The translations under genes were made by a program, and so were the position numbers. The notes under the pieces are model-generated. The model was not told the DNA's origin, did not search any database, and was given only the letters and a program-made list of their open reading frames with translations. A DNA stretch of 64,000 bases from Streptococcus peroris ATCC 700780 (lineage in GTDB: Bacteria; Bacillota; Bacilli; Lactobacillales; Streptococcaceae). The stretch is taken from assembly GCF_000187585.1 (NCBI RefSeq), contig NZ_GL732463.1:392981-456980 (forward strand), in the 5' to 3' direction. Positions within the stretch are counted from its first letter, which is position 1. Each line of letters begins with the position of its first letter. Of this stretch, positions 1 to 8,391 are shown in pieces.

Positions 1-2
1 GA

Positions 3-641
3 TTGACATGGTTGAGAATCTTCTCAGTGCTTGCAATCTTTGCTAATTTATTTGGACTGAACTTTACTCAAAATAGAACAGCTTTTCCAGCGATTATTTT
101 TGGTGCGATTATTTATCTTTTCACAACCATTAAAAACTGGCGTGCTTTTTGGCTAAGTATTGGAGTTTTTGGTGTCGGTTTAGCTTTTCTCTTCTCGAGT
201 GATTTGGGAGTTCGAATGGGAACGCTTGATTCATCTATGGAAGAACGAGTATCTATCTGGAATGCAGGAATGGCCTTATTCAAACAAAATCCCTTCTGGG
301 GAGAGGGCCCACTAACGTACATGCATTCTTATCCTCGTATTTTTGCCCCTTATCATGAACATGCGCACAGTATCTATATTGATACGATATTGAGTTATGG
401 CGTGGTAGGTACTGTATTGTTGGGGATTGCCTCTTCAAATCCAATACGTATGTTGATTGATATGAGTCAAGTACCAAGTAAACGACCGATCCTTGGACTT
501 TATCTTTCATTTATAACAGTGGTCGCTGTGCATGGAATTTTTGACTTGGCCCTATTCTGGATTCAGTCAGCCTTCATCTTCCTTCTAGTGATGTGTAGTC
601 TACCACTCAAACATAGTATGATTTCAGAACTTGTTGATTAA
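3..641 (+). CDS. O-antigen ligase/polymerase-like membrane protein, C-terminal part (truncated by window edge)
   Basis: The reading frame runs in from the left edge, so the N-terminus is missing; position 3 is only the first possible initiator inside the window. About 212 residues are visible. They are dominated by hydrophobic segments, with a hydrophilic loop carrying 'EERVSIWNAGMALFKQNPFWGEGP' style residues (R-x-x-x-W near the loop start, G-x-G-P after it) and a H-x-H-S element. This is the arrangement of the periplasmic-face loop in Wzy_C/O-antigen ligase family proteins, which polymerise or transfer lipid-linked glycans at the membrane. The substrate cannot be told from this fragment. 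It ends just before a bidirectional terminator shared with the converging FMN reductase gene. Confidence 0.7.
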   Translation: MTWLRIFSVLAIFANLFGLNFTQNRTAFPAIIFGAIIYLFTTIKNWRAFWLSIGVFGVGLAFLFSSDLGVRMGTLDSSMEERVSIWNAGMALFKQNPFWGEGPLTYMHSYPRIFAPYHEHAHSIYIDTILSYGVVGTVLLGIASSNPIRMLIDMSQVPSKRPILGLYLSFITVVAVHGIFDLALFWIQSAFIFLLVMCSLPLKHSMISELVD

Positions 642-642
642 C

Positions 643-680
643 AAAAAGATAGTAGAAAATCTTATTTCTACTATCTTTTT
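643..680. terminator. Bidirectional intrinsic terminator
   Basis: An A-rich left arm (AAAAAGATAGTAGAAA) pairs with a T-rich right arm (TTTCTACTATCTTTTT), leaving a short loop. It lies between the convergent polymerase-like gene and the FMN reductase gene, so it can serve both strands. Confidence 0.8.
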
Positions 681-693
681 CTTTCACATGAGA

Positions 694-1242
694 TTATTGA
701 ATAGCTTGAACCAAATCTTCAACTTGTTGTTTTAGAGAAGCAGCAACCTTGTCTTCGAGGACTAAATGGCCATCTGCCCAAGCAGAATCATTGATACGAG
801 ATGCAGTAAATTCACCTACGATTTGTGTACGGATGAATGGCAAGAGGTCTTTGTATATTGCAAATAGTTGTTCGTGACCTGCATTTGCAACTGAAGATAC
901 AGTAACAATTTTATCCTGAAGTGCAGATGGACCACGAGTTTCAGATAAATCAAGAGCGCGTGAAAGCCAGTCAAGTAAATTTTTCACTGTTCCAGGAATT
1001 GAGAAGTTGTAAACTGGAGAGAAAATCCAGATGGCATCAGCAGCCAGAACTGCCTCACGTGCAGATGCAACAGATGGAAGAGTTGGAACTTCAAGTTCTT
1101 GGTTAAAAAGTGGGATTGATGAGTAATCAAGGTAGCTTACCTCAGCTTTTCCTGCAAGAGATTTTTCGGCTTCTAGCGCCATTTGGTGGTTAAAAGACCC
1201 TTCACGAAGTGAGCCAATGATAAATAATACTTTTTTAGACAT
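694..1242 (-). CDS. NADPH-dependent FMN reductase family protein
   Basis: A 182-residue flavodoxin-fold protein of the FMN_red family. It would bind FMN and transfer electrons from NAD(P)H to FMN, quinones or similar acceptors in the cytosol. The N-terminus has the phosphate-binding loop GSLREGSFNHQ (about residues 10-20), and a central 'FSPVYNFSIPGTVKNLLDWLSR' region matches the conserved P-x-Y/E-Y-N-x-S-x-P-x-x-x-K-N-x-x-D-W element that contacts the flavin. The start has a good ribosome site (AAGGAG on the minus strand at about 1249-1254). The gene is monocistronic and faces away from the DUF5590-aspC pair. A promoter overlapped by a 14-bp-arm palindrome lies directly upstream, suggesting tight repression by an unidentified regulator. 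The physiological substrate is unknown. Confidence 0.85.
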   Translation of the reverse strand: MSKKVLFIIGSLREGSFNHQMALEAEKSLAGKAEVSYLDYSSIPLFNQELEVPTLPSVASAREAVLAADAIWIFSPVYNFSIPGTVKNLLDWLSRALDLSETRGPSALQDKIVTVSSVANAGHEQLFAIYKDLLPFIRTQIVGEFTASRINDSAWADGHLVLEDKVAASLKQQVEDLVQAIQ

Positions 1243-1257
1243 AGGAAGTCTCCTTAA

Positions 1258-1307
1258 GATTTTCTGTTGTTATGATCTATGTTACAACAACAGAAAATCA
1301 TTTGCAA
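1258..1307 (-). promoter_or_regulatory. Promoter of FMN reductase gene with a large palindromic operator
   Basis: On the minus strand a -35 TTGCAA (1302-1307) lies 17 nt from a -10 TAACAT (1279-1284). A perfect inverted repeat, GATTTTCTGTTGTT (1258-1271) and AACAACAGAAAATC (1286-1299), brackets the -10. One arm fills most of the spacer and the other covers the start-site region. That geometry suits a dimeric repressor of TetR/MarR type, but the regulator itself is not in this window. Confidence 0.6.
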
Positions 1308-1453
1308 GAAATTTGCTCAGATAATAAAAGTGATGCATTGGAAAATTTAAACTATGAATAGTAGATACAGAAAAACCTATTAATTAACAGTTGGAGCTTA
1401 TATTTTAAGGCCTGAAAGTAGGTTGAAACTCAAGAATCGACCCCTTAATTCAC

Positions 1454-1482
1454 TTGTAATTCCCTAGGATAGATGGTAAAAT
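1454..1482 (+). promoter_or_regulatory. Promoter of DUF5590-aspC operon, probably giving a leaderless transcript
   Basis: TTGTAA (1454-1459), 17 nt spacer, and TAAAAT (1477-1482) with a TGG extended -10 at 1474-1476. The GTG at 1489 is 7 nt past the last -10 base, which is where transcription normally begins. No Shine-Dalgarno sequence precedes it. Confidence 0.55.
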
Positions 1483-1488
1483 AGACGA

Positions 1489-1975
1489 GTGAAAAAGAGA
1501 CAAAAAAAGAAAAAATTCCCTATTATTTCAGTACAGCATTGGTTTGACCCTGCTGGCTCTAGTTGTGACTTCTTCCTTTCTCTATTTGGTATGGCTTAGT
1601 ATGAAGCCTTATCAAACTGCAAAAGTCGAAGGGGAAAAACTTGCCAAGCAGTATGCCAATTTAGAAACAGTAAGTCAGGTTGATATCTTCAATGGCTTAG
1701 AGAGCTATTATAGTGTTCTTGGTCAAGATAAGAATCAGAAACCAGTTGCTGTTTTAATAGAGAAAAATAACAATAATATTTACGTATATCAATTAGGAAA
1801 AGGGACTTCTCAAGAAAAAGCTGAAGCGGTTGTCAGAGAAAAAGGAGCAACTGAGATTGACAAGATTACTTTTGGACGCTACGCTGACAAGCCCGTCTGG
1901 GAAATCAAGTCTGGAGGAGACTATTATCTAGTAGATTTTGAATCTGGTAGCCTAATCGAAAAGGAGAAGCTATGA
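1489..1975 (+). CDS. DUF5590 domain protein, apparent 1-nt frameshift in an A7 run near the start
   Basis: A short membrane-anchored protein: one N-terminal transmembrane helix, then an extracytoplasmic PepSY-like domain (DUF5590) of about 110 residues. The conceptual protein from 1544 (a TTG) begins inside the helix (TLLALVVTSSFLYLVWL) and lacks the usual positively charged N-terminus. A GTG at 1489 opens a Lys/Arg-rich frame that ends quickly. Removing one A from the A7 run at 1502-1508 joins the two frames and restores a basic N-terminus followed by FQYSIG and the helix. This is therefore either a real slippage-prone frameshift or a sequencing error. The gene overlaps aspC by ATGA. Its function is unknown; family members sit next to aspC and asnS in streptococci. 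Confidence 0.6.
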
Positions 1976-3150
1976 AACTATCCAAACGTGTCTTAGAAAT
2001 GGAAGAAAGTGTCACTCTAGCTAGTGATGCCAGAGCAAAGAAGTTAAAAGCGGAAGGAAAAGATGTTCTTTTCTTAACCTTGGGTCAGCCTGATTTTCAT
2101 ACTCCTGAAAATATTCAGGATGCTGCTGTTGCGGCCATTCGAGATGGACGTGCTTCTTTCTATACGGTAGCTTCAGGTTTGCCTGAATTGAAAGCAGCGG
2201 TTAATACTTATTTTGAACGTTATTATGGTTATTCTGTGGCGGCAAATGAAGTCACATTTGCTACAGGTGCCAAGTTCTCATTGTACACTTTCTTTATGGC
2301 TGTGGTTAATCCTGGAGATGAGGTCATCATTCCTACTCCTTACTGGGTCAGCTATGGTGATCAGGTTAAAATGGCTGGTGGTGTTCCAGTCTTTGTCCAA
2401 GCTAAGGAAGACAATCACTTTAAAGTAACTGTAGAACAATTAGAAGCAGCTCGCACAGATAAGACCAAAGTTTTGGTTCTTAACTCACCATCTAATCCTA
2501 CCGGTATGATCTATTCTCGTGAGGAACTCTTGACCATCGGAAATTGGGCTGTTGAACATGATGTTCTCATCTTAGCCGATGATATTTATGGTCGTTTGGT
2601 CTATAACGGAAATGATTTCGTCCCAATCTCTAGTCTATCAGAAGCCATTCGCAAGCAAACCATTGTTATCAATGGGGTTTCAAAAGCCTATGCAATGACA
2701 GGTTGGCGTGTTGGTTATGCAGTAGGTGATCCAGAAATTATTGCTGCCATGAGTAAATTGACTGGCCAAACGACTTCAAACCTGACTGCGGTATCTCAAT
2801 ATGCGACGATTGAAGCTTTGACTGGACCGCAAGATTCTGTGGAGGTTATGCGTCAAGCATTTGAAGAACGTTTAAATACCATCTATCCACTCTTGTGCCA
2901 AGTTCCTGGCTTTGAGGTTGTCAAACCTCAAGGAGCCTTCTATCTTTTCCCAAATGTTAAAAAAGCTATGGAGATGAAAGGCTATACTGACGTAACAGCA
3001 TTTACAACGGCTATTCTTGAGGAAGTAGGTCTGGCTTTAATTACTGGAGCAGGATTTGGAGCTCCTGAAAATGTTCGTCTCAGCTATGCGACAGACCTAG
3101 ATACATTAAAAGAAGCTATTCGCCGTTTGCATCAATTTATGGAAAAATAA
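1972..3150 (+). CDS. aspC: Pyridoxal-phosphate aminotransferase, aspartate aminotransferase type
   Basis: A 392-residue fold-type I aminotransferase (class I/II). It probably interconverts aspartate and 2-oxoglutarate with oxaloacetate and glutamate. Visible landmarks are the cofactor-stacking region 'PYWVSYGDQV', the N-x-P-x-N-P-T-G motif 'LNSPSNPTGM', the 'ADDIYGRL' Asp/Tyr pair, the Schiff-base lysine in 'INGVSKAYAMTGWRVGY', and the C-terminal substrate-binding arginine in 'ENVRLSYA'. Full family length. The ATG overlaps the preceding stop by 4 nt, so translation is probably coupled. A terminator follows. Its place beside asnS suggests a link between aspartate supply and asparaginyl-tRNA charging (inference). 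Exact substrate preference among related aminotransferases is not provable here. Confidence 0.85.
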   Translation: MKLSKRVLEMEESVTLASDARAKKLKAEGKDVLFLTLGQPDFHTPENIQDAAVAAIRDGRASFYTVASGLPELKAAVNTYFERYYGYSVAANEVTFATGAKFSLYTFFMAVVNPGDEVIIPTPYWVSYGDQVKMAGGVPVFVQAKEDNHFKVTVEQLEAARTDKTKVLVLNSPSNPTGMIYSREELLTIGNWAVEHDVLILADDIYGRLVYNGNDFVPISSLSEAIRKQTIVINGVSKAYAMTGWRVGYAVGDPEIIAAMSKLTGQTTSNLTAVSQYATIEALTGPQDSVEVMRQAFEERLNTIYPLLCQVPGFEVVKPQGAFYLFPNVKKAMEMKGYTDVTAFTTAILEEVGLALITGAGFGAPENVRLSYATDLDTLKEAIRRLHQFMEK

Positions 3151-3160
3151 GAAGCTTAAT

Positions 3161-3187
3161 CTCCGTCCTCTTGGCGGAGGTTTTTTT
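3161..3187 (+). terminator. Intrinsic terminator after aspC
   Basis: Short GC stem CTCCG/CGGAG followed by T7. Confidence 0.7.
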
Positions 3188-3245
3188 GTGCTTAAAAACT
3201 TATGAATTTCTAACAAACCAACTAGCTATCAGGCACTATTTGTGG

Positions 3246-3251
3246 TACAAT
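3246..3251 (+). promoter_or_regulatory. -10 element of asnS promoter (TGGTACAAT)
   Basis: Extended -10 TGG-TACAAT about 50 nt upstream of asnS. The resulting leader is only about 45 nt, too short for a T-box riboswitch, so asnS is probably not controlled by tRNA-sensing attenuation. Confidence 0.5.
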
Positions 3252-3303
3252 AGTGGGTAATGATGTCTTTAGACAAGTTAAACGAAAAAAAGGAAGATAA
3301 ATG

Positions 3304-4647
3304 ATGACAAAACGTGTAACAATTATCGAAGTAAAAGATTACGTTGGTCAAGAAGTCACTATCGGTGCTTGGGTTGCCAACAAATCTGGAAAAGGGAAAA
3401 TTGCCTTCTTGCAATTGCGTGACGGAACTGCCTTCTTCCAAGGTGTGGCTTTCAAACCCAATTTTGTCGAAAAATTTGGTGAAGAAACTGGACTCGAAAA
3501 ATTTGATACCATCAAACACTTGAGTCAAGAAACGTCTGTTTTCGTGACAGGGATTGTTAAAGAAGATGAGCGTTCTAAATTTGGGTACGAATTGGATATT
3601 ACAGACATCGAAGTCATTGGTGAATCTCAAGATTACCCAATCACTCCAAAAGAGCACGGAACAGACTTCTTGATGGACAACCGTCACTTGTGGCTTCGTT
3701 CACGCAAACAAGTTGCCGTTATGCAAATCCGTAATGCTATCATTTATGCTACTTATGAGTTCTTTGATAAGAATGGCTTCATGAAGTTTGATAGCCCAAT
3801 TCTTTCAGGAAATGCGGCAGAAGATTCGACAGAACTTTTTGAAACAGACTACTTTGGAACACCAGCCTACTTGAGCCAATCAGGTCAGCTTTATCTTGAA
3901 GCGGGTGCTATGGCCCTTGGTCGCGTCTTTGACTTTGGACCTGTATTCCGTGCTGAAAAATCAAAAACTCGTCGTCACTTGACAGAATTCTGGATGATGG
4001 ATGCTGAGTATTCATACTTGACACATGATGAGTCACTTGACTTGCAAGAAGCTTATGTGAAAGCTCTTCTACAAGGTGTTCTTGATCGTGCCCCTCAAGC
4101 CTTGGAAACCTTGGAACGTGATACAGAGCTCTTGAAACGCTACATTGCAGAGCCATTCAAACGTATCACTTACGATGAAGCCATTGATCTCTTGCAAGAG
4201 CATGAAAATGATGAAGACGCTGACTATGAACATCTCGAGCATGGAGATGACTTCGGCTCACCACACGAGACTTGGATTTCAAACCACTTTGGTGTACCAA
4301 CCTTTGTCATGAACTACCCAGCAGCTATCAAGGCCTTCTACATGAAGCCAGTCCCCGGTAATCCAGACCGCGTTCTTTGTGCAGACTTGCTCGCACCAGA
4401 AGGTTACGGAGAAATCATCGGTGGCTCTATGCGTGAGGAAGACTACGATGCCCTTGTTGCGAAGATGGAATCTCTTGGCATGGATCGTACAGAGTATGAA
4501 TTTTACCTTGACCTTCGTAAATACGGTACAGTTCCACACGGTGGATTTGGTATCGGTATCGAACGTATGGTAACCTTCGCAGCTGGTACAAAACACATCC
4601 GTGAAGCAATTCCATTCCCACGTATGTTGCACCGTATCAAACCTTAA
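3304..4647 (+). CDS. asnS: Asparagine--tRNA ligase
   Basis: A class II aminoacyl-tRNA synthetase that charges tRNA-Asn. About 447 residues: an N-terminal OB-fold anticodon-binding domain ('[25 protein letters not shown]'), then the class II catalytic core. Motif 2 is visible as '[21 protein letters not shown]' and motif 3 as '[11 protein letters not shown]'. Length and ends match streptococcal AsnRS. Two adjacent ATGs exist at 3301 and 3304; the second was chosen by family length, and AGGA at 3291-3294 fits either. The gene stands alone with its own promoter and a terminator directly after the stop. Confidence 0.97.
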   Translation: MTKRVTIIEVKDYVGQEVTIGAWVANKSGKGKIAFLQLRDGTAFFQGVAFKPNFVEKFGEETGLEKFDTIKHLSQETSVFVTGIVKEDERSKFGYELDITDIEVIGESQDYPITPKEHGTDFLMDNRHLWLRSRKQVAVMQIRNAIIYATYEFFDKNGFMKFDSPILSGNAAEDSTELFETDYFGTPAYLSQSGQLYLEAGAMALGRVFDFGPVFRAEKSKTRRHLTEFWMMDAEYSYLTHDESLDLQEAYVKALLQGVLDRAPQALETLERDTELLKRYIAEPFKRITYDEAIDLLQEHENDEDADYEHLEHGDDFGSPHETWISNHFGVPTFVMNYPAAIKAFYMKPVPGNPDRVLCADLLAPEGYGEIIGGSMREEDYDALVAKMESLGMDRTEYEFYLDLRKYGTVPHGGFGIGIERMVTFAAGTKHIREAIPFPRMLHRIKP

Positions 4648-4654
4648 TAGCCAT

Positions 4655-4676
4655 AAAAACGCCGTCTGGCGTTTTT
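4655..4676 (+). terminator. Intrinsic terminator after asnS
   Basis: AAAAACGCC pairs with GGCGTTTTT around a short loop, ending in a T5 tract. Confidence 0.85.
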
Positions 4677-4780
4677 ATACTCTTCGAAAATCTCTTCAAA
4701 CTACGTCAGCTTCACCTTGCCGTACTCAAGTACAGCCTGTGGCTAGCTTCCTAGTTTGCTCTTTGATTTTCATTGAGTAT
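4677..4780 (-). repeat. BOX element (boxA-boxC, no boxB), reverse orientation
   Basis: Read on the minus strand, the segment starts like boxA (TACTCAATGAAAATCAAAG, then AGCAAACTAGGAAGCTAGCC). It continues straight into boxC-like sequence ending TTTGAAGAGATTTTCGAAG. BOX is a known dispersed repeat of pneumococci and close relatives. It is inserted between the asnS terminator and the MFS gene, so it may form a stable RNA fold in any read-through transcript. Recognition is from memory of the consensus. Confidence 0.85.
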
Positions 4781-4870
4781 TACTTTAAATGAAAGAGGTG
4801 GAGAAAATGTAGGCAAATCTCAGTAAGTCTTTTAGAAACAATCATATTACATATTGAAAGAGAGAAAACA

Positions 4871-6070
4871 ATGTTTAAAAGAACTTACAAACGCAATATT
4901 CCACTCCTGGCAGGTCTGGAATTTACATCTTATTTTGGAATTACCAGTTTTTGGATTTTATTTTTCATTCAGAATGGTCTTTCTTTGCTTCAAATCGGTC
5001 TATTAGAGAGTATCTTTCATGGGACAAGTCTCTTATGTGAAATCCCATCTGGTATGTTGGCCGATCGATTTAGCTACAAGACTAATCTCTATTTGGCTCG
5101 CTTGGCCAGTATTGTATCCTCTATCTTGATTTTGTTTGGTCAGGGGAATTTTTGGATTTATGCGATTGCCATGATGGTTAATGCTTTGTCCTACAATTTT
5201 GATTCGGGGACCAGTACCGCTTTCTTATATGATTCAGCAGTTGAAGCAGGTCAAAAGGACCGTTATCTTCATATTTCTAGCTTTTTGTCTGGTGTGGCAG
5301 AAGTCACCCGAACCCTAGGCACAGTTGTGGCAGGCCTCTTTATTCACGGAGCATTGGCTTGGACCTATCTGATTGCTATAGGATTTTCATTTCTTTCTAT
5401 TATTTTGATTTATTTTATGAAAGAACCAATGGCTAAGAGAGAGAAAAATGAAGTCTTAACCTTTAAAATGATTGTCCTACAAGTCCGAAATGAATGGCAG
5501 GAAAAACCAGTACTCTTTTACTGGATGCTGACTTATCAGCTAGTAGGGACACTCATGTGTATGTTTTACTTTTACTATCAGCAGAAAATAAGTGACTTAG
5601 CAGGATGGCAGGTATCGCTGGTTATGCTTAGTGGTAGTGGCTTAAATCTTATAGCAGTTTATGTAGCTAGTCAAATTGGTAAAAAATGGAATAGCAATCG
5701 AGTTTTTCCGACTCTTGTGGCACTAACGGGCTTAGCCTTGCTATTGGTGTTTTCTGGAACTCCCTTTGCTTTTCTTCTTGTATATCTTTTAACTGATACA
5801 CTTTATGCAGTTTATCAGCCTATCTATTTCAATGACTTACAAGGTTATTTACCTTCCAGTGTAAGAGCAACTATGCTTAGTATCAATTCCATGCTCTTTA
5901 GTCTTTCCATGATTGTCATTTTCCCACTGACAGGTTGGTTGATTGATCGTTGGGGTCTTGTAGCTGTCTTTTTAGTTTTAGGCCTTATCTTACTTTTAAT
6001 TTATCCTATATTAATAATCAGTCTAAAAAGGATGGGCAAGCTATTAAATCAGGACTTAAAAACTGAATAA
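4871..6070 (+). CDS. MFS transporter, 12-TM drug-efflux-like
   Basis: A 399-residue major facilitator protein with about twelve hydrophobic helices. The loop after helix 2 carries the 'GMLADRFSYKTNLYLA' signature, a variant of the G-x-x-x-D-R-x-G-R/K-R motif A. The central cytoplasmic loop ('MKEPMAKREKNEVL') is hydrophilic, as expected. Family members export drugs or small metabolites using the proton gradient, but the substrate is not evident. The gene is monocistronic, has a weak AAAGAGAG ribosome site and lies just downstream of the BOX element. Confidence 0.8.
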   Translation: MFKRTYKRNIPLLAGLEFTSYFGITSFWILFFIQNGLSLLQIGLLESIFHGTSLLCEIPSGMLADRFSYKTNLYLARLASIVSSILILFGQGNFWIYAIAMMVNALSYNFDSGTSTAFLYDSAVEAGQKDRYLHISSFLSGVAEVTRTLGTVVAGLFIHGALAWTYLIAIGFSFLSIILIYFMKEPMAKREKNEVLTFKMIVLQVRNEWQEKPVLFYWMLTYQLVGTLMCMFYFYYQQKISDLAGWQVSLVMLSGSGLNLIAVYVASQIGKKWNSNRVFPTLVALTGLALLLVFSGTPFAFLLVYLLTDTLYAVYQPIYFNDLQGYLPSSVRATMLSINSMLFSLSMIVIFPLTGWLIDRWGLVAVFLVLGLILLLIYPILIISLKRMGKLLNQDLKTE

Positions 6071-6138
6071 AGCACGAAATCCCTATTTGCCCAAAGAGCC
6101 TTCTTATGATAAAATAACAAGAGGAAAAGGAGAAGAGC

Positions 6139-6906
6139 ATGATTGATGTAGAAGAAATTCTAAGTAAGATGAATCCCAATCAAAAGATCAACTATGACCG
6201 TGTCATGCAAAAGATGGTCCAAGTTTGGGAAAAAAATGAAGAGAGACCAACTATTCTCATGCACGTCTGTTGTGCTCCTTGTAGCACCTACACTCTAGAG
6301 TATTTGACCAAGTATGCGGATGTGACTATCTATTTTGCTAATTCCAATATCCATCCCAAGGCAGAATATCATAAGCGTGCTTATGTGACCCAAAAGTTTG
6401 TCAGTGATTTCAATGAGCGAACTGGCAATAAGGTCCAATACCTAGAAGCACCATACGAACCCAATGAATACCGTAAACTGGTTCGAGGTTTGGAAGAAGA
6501 ACCGGAAGGTGGCGATCGCTGCAAGGTTTGTTTTGACTATCGCTTGGATAAGACAGCGCAGGTAGCCATGGACTTGGGCTTTGACTACTTTGGCTCAGCG
6601 CTGACGATCAGTCCTCACAAAAATTCACAAACCATCAATAGTATTGGAATTGATGTGCAGAAAATCTACACCACCCATTATCTTCCGAGTGACTTTAAGA
6701 AAAATCAAGGCTACAAACGTTCTGTAGAGATGTGTGAAGAGTACGATATTTATCGCCAATGTTACTGTGGCTGTGTCTATGCAGCTCAAGCGCAGAATAT
6801 CGACTTGGTGCAGGTCAAGAAGGATGCAACAGCTTTTATGGTAGATAAGGATATTGAGAAAGACTATTCCCACATTAAATTTACTGTTACAAAGTTAGAT
6901 ATTTAA
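6139..6906 (+). CDS. queH: Epoxyqueuosine reductase QueH
   Basis: A 255-residue DUF208/QueH protein, which reduces epoxyqueuosine to queuosine in the wobble position of GUN-anticodon tRNAs. The expected cysteine set is present: adjacent CC plus C (C44, C45, C48 in 'HVCCAPCS'), 'RCKVC' (C128, C131) and a C-terminal 'CYCGC' cluster (C208, C210, C212). These fit the iron-sulfur and metal ligands described for QueH, a non-orthologous replacement of the cobalamin-dependent QueG. A strong ribosome site (AAAAGGAG) precedes the ATG and an intrinsic terminator follows. No other queuosine gene is in the window. Confidence 0.92.
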   Translation: MIDVEEILSKMNPNQKINYDRVMQKMVQVWEKNEERPTILMHVCCAPCSTYTLEYLTKYADVTIYFANSNIHPKAEYHKRAYVTQKFVSDFNERTGNKVQYLEAPYEPNEYRKLVRGLEEEPEGGDRCKVCFDYRLDKTAQVAMDLGFDYFGSALTISPHKNSQTINSIGIDVQKIYTTHYLPSDFKKNQGYKRSVEMCEEYDIYRQCYCGCVYAAQAQNIDLVQVKKDATAFMVDKDIEKDYSHIKFTVTKLDI

Positions 6907-6910
6907 AGGA

Positions 6911-6936
6911 AAACCTGCCTTAAGGCAGGTTTTTTG
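6911..6936 (+). terminator. Intrinsic terminator after queH
   Basis: Stem AAACCTGCC/GGCAGGTTT followed by T's. Confidence 0.85.
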
Positions 6937-6941
6937 ATTAT

Positions 6942-6975
6942 AAAAAAACGAGGTCAGGATTTCGTTCCTGACCTC
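6942..6975 (-). terminator. Intrinsic terminator of the minus-strand ntdP-like gene
   Basis: GAGGTCAGGA (6950-6959) pairs with TCCTGACCTC (6966-6975). On the minus strand the hairpin is followed by a T7 tract, the complement of A7 at 6942-6948. Confidence 0.8.
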
Positions 6976-6983
6976 TGACAACT

Positions 6984-7517
6984 TTACCGATTCTTTAGTT
7001 CTACGTAGCGTTTGTACCAAATGTTGACATAGGCTTCTGAGAAGGGGCCTCGTTCATTGTTGATCCAGTCAACAAGAATCTTAACATGCTCTTTCAAAAT
7101 ATAGTCTAAATCATCAGGATAATTCATCTTACGCTTATGACGTTCATACTCTTCGACGTCCAAGAGGCGTTTCTCACCATCTGTAAAAACTTTAACATCC
7201 AAATCATAGTCAATGTATTTTAAAGCTTCTTCGTCTAGATAATAAGGGCTAGCCATATTGCAGTAGTAGGAAATCCCATTATCACGAATCATGGCGATGA
7301 TATTAAACCAATATTTTTTGTGAAAGTAAACAATAGCCGGCTCTCGAGTCACCCAACGACGACCGTCACTTTCGGTAACAAGTGTGTGGTCGTTGACGCC
7401 GATAATAGCGTTCTCTGTTGTTTTTAGTACCATGGTGTCTCGCCAAGTACGGTGAAGACTCCCATCATGCTTATAACTTTGAATTGTAATAAAGTCGCCT
7501 TCTTTTGGAAGTTTCAT
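6984..7517 (-). CDS. DUF402 nucleoside tri-/diphosphate phosphatase-like protein (NtdP family)
   Basis: A 177-residue protein of the UPF0374/DUF402 family. Staphylococcal and bacillary members hydrolyse nucleoside tri- and diphosphates in a metal-dependent way. Typical family sequence is visible: '[19 protein letters not shown]' at the N-terminus, the '[22 protein letters not shown]' core, and an acidic '[11 protein letters not shown]' strand followed by '[10 protein letters not shown]', which supplies the conserved Asp/Glu ligands. Length matches the family. The ribosome site is weak. recX lies about 90 nt upstream on the same strand. Confidence 0.8.
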   Translation of the reverse strand: MKLPKEGDFITIQSYKHDGSLHRTWRDTMVLKTTENAIIGVNDHTLVTESDGRRWVTREPAIVYFHKKYWFNIIAMIRDNGISYYCNMASPYYLDEEALKYIDYDLDVKVFTDGEKRLLDVEEYERHKRKMNYPDDLDYILKEHVKILVDWINNERGPFSEAYVNIWYKRYVELKNR

Positions 7518-7604
7518 AACTAACCAACTTTCTACAATTTATAAGTTTATCGTTTACTATTGTATCACATTTTTGTTTAAAGTTCTTAGTTTTTCATGAA
7601 AAAA

Positions 7605-8381
7605 TTAAAGATATTCTCTGAGAGCGCTGGCTATATCCGAAAAATCGTAGCCTTTTCGTGCTAAAACTTGGGTCAAACGCTGCTTGAGTTCGTATCCTTC
7701 GTACTTACGTGAATATTTCCGATATTGCTTATCCAACTCTTTAAAGATTAGTTCCTGAACAGTTTCTTCATCGACCTGGTTATCTAGTTGATCAAAGGCT
7801 GTTTTAGCTTCCGAGTAGGAAAAACCTTTGTTGGTAAGATTTTGGATTATCTTGTCTTGTAGAGCGCGAGCAGGCAATTTACCTTGATATTTTTTCAGTA
7901 GTTTTTCGGCTGTACGCTCTGCGACTTCTGTCAGATCAAATTCTTGTAAAACTTCTTGGATAACGGCCTTAGCAACTCCTTTTTGAGAAATCTTTTGTAT
8001 GAGCATGTAGCTTCCCTTGTCACCAGATAGCTGATTGGAATTGATGATCGCATAAGCATACTGACGGTCATTGATCCAGTTGTCATCCTTGAGGGCTTGG
8101 ATGACTTGTGGTATGATTTTCTCATCAATCTCATGTTTAACTAAATAGTCTCTGACCTCTTTTTCGGTACGAGCTTTAAAGGATAAGTGATAGAGTGCCA
8201 GATTTTTTCCGTAGGAAAATTGTGCAAAGGTCTGAATTTCTGCAAACTCTTGAGGACTAATTTCCTTATCCTTGGTCAACATAAAGCGAACAATGGTATC
8301 CTCTGTAATATAGCAGGTTTGGTCGCTATCAAGTTCTAACAGATAGAGTCTTTTTTTCTTTTCTAGTTTTGTGATTTTCAT
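7605..8381 (-). CDS. recX: Recombination regulator RecX
   Basis: A 258-residue RecX protein, which binds and modulates RecA filaments during recombination and SOS repair. The sequence is helical and charged, with tandem three-helix RecX modules, for example '[25 protein letters not shown]' and '[13 protein letters not shown]'. The start chosen is the internal ATG at 8381 (MKITKLEKK), which has AAAAGGAAAA just upstream on the minus strand. An in-frame ATG 20 codons earlier would run into the upstream phosphotransferase gene. recX sits 10 nt after that gene, so the two probably share a transcript. Confidence 0.9.
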   Translation of the reverse strand: MKITKLEKKKRLYLLELDSDQTCYITEDTIVRFMLTKDKEISPQEFAEIQTFAQFSYGKNLALYHLSFKARTEKEVRDYLVKHEIDEKIIPQVIQALKDDNWINDRQYAYAIINSNQLSGDKGSYMLIQKISQKGVAKAVIQEVLQEFDLTEVAERTAEKLLKKYQGKLPARALQDKIIQNLTNKGFSYSEAKTAFDQLDNQVDEETVQELIFKELDKQYRKYSRKYEGYELKQRLTQVLARKGYDFSDIASALREYL

Positions 8382-8391
8382 GGTTTTCCTT

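Noticed and set aside
1502-1509. Programmed -1 frameshift heptamer (A-AAA-AAG) in the DUF5590 gene
   Set aside because: The heptamer is in the right phase, but the downstream frame needs a +1 shift (or loss of one A), so a classical -1 event would not restore the protein.
3207-3300. Possible T-box leader before asnS
   Set aside because: The predicted leader is only about 45 nt and no T-box sequence or specifier/antiterminator fold is visible.
3229-3687. Antisense open frame across the asnS promoter and 5' end
   Set aside because: No ribosome site, no recognisable domain, and overlap with the conserved OB-fold coding region.
4279-4632. Long antisense open frame within asnS
   Set aside because: It lies wholly opposite a highly conserved gene, has no ribosome site or family features, and follows from the codon bias of asnS.
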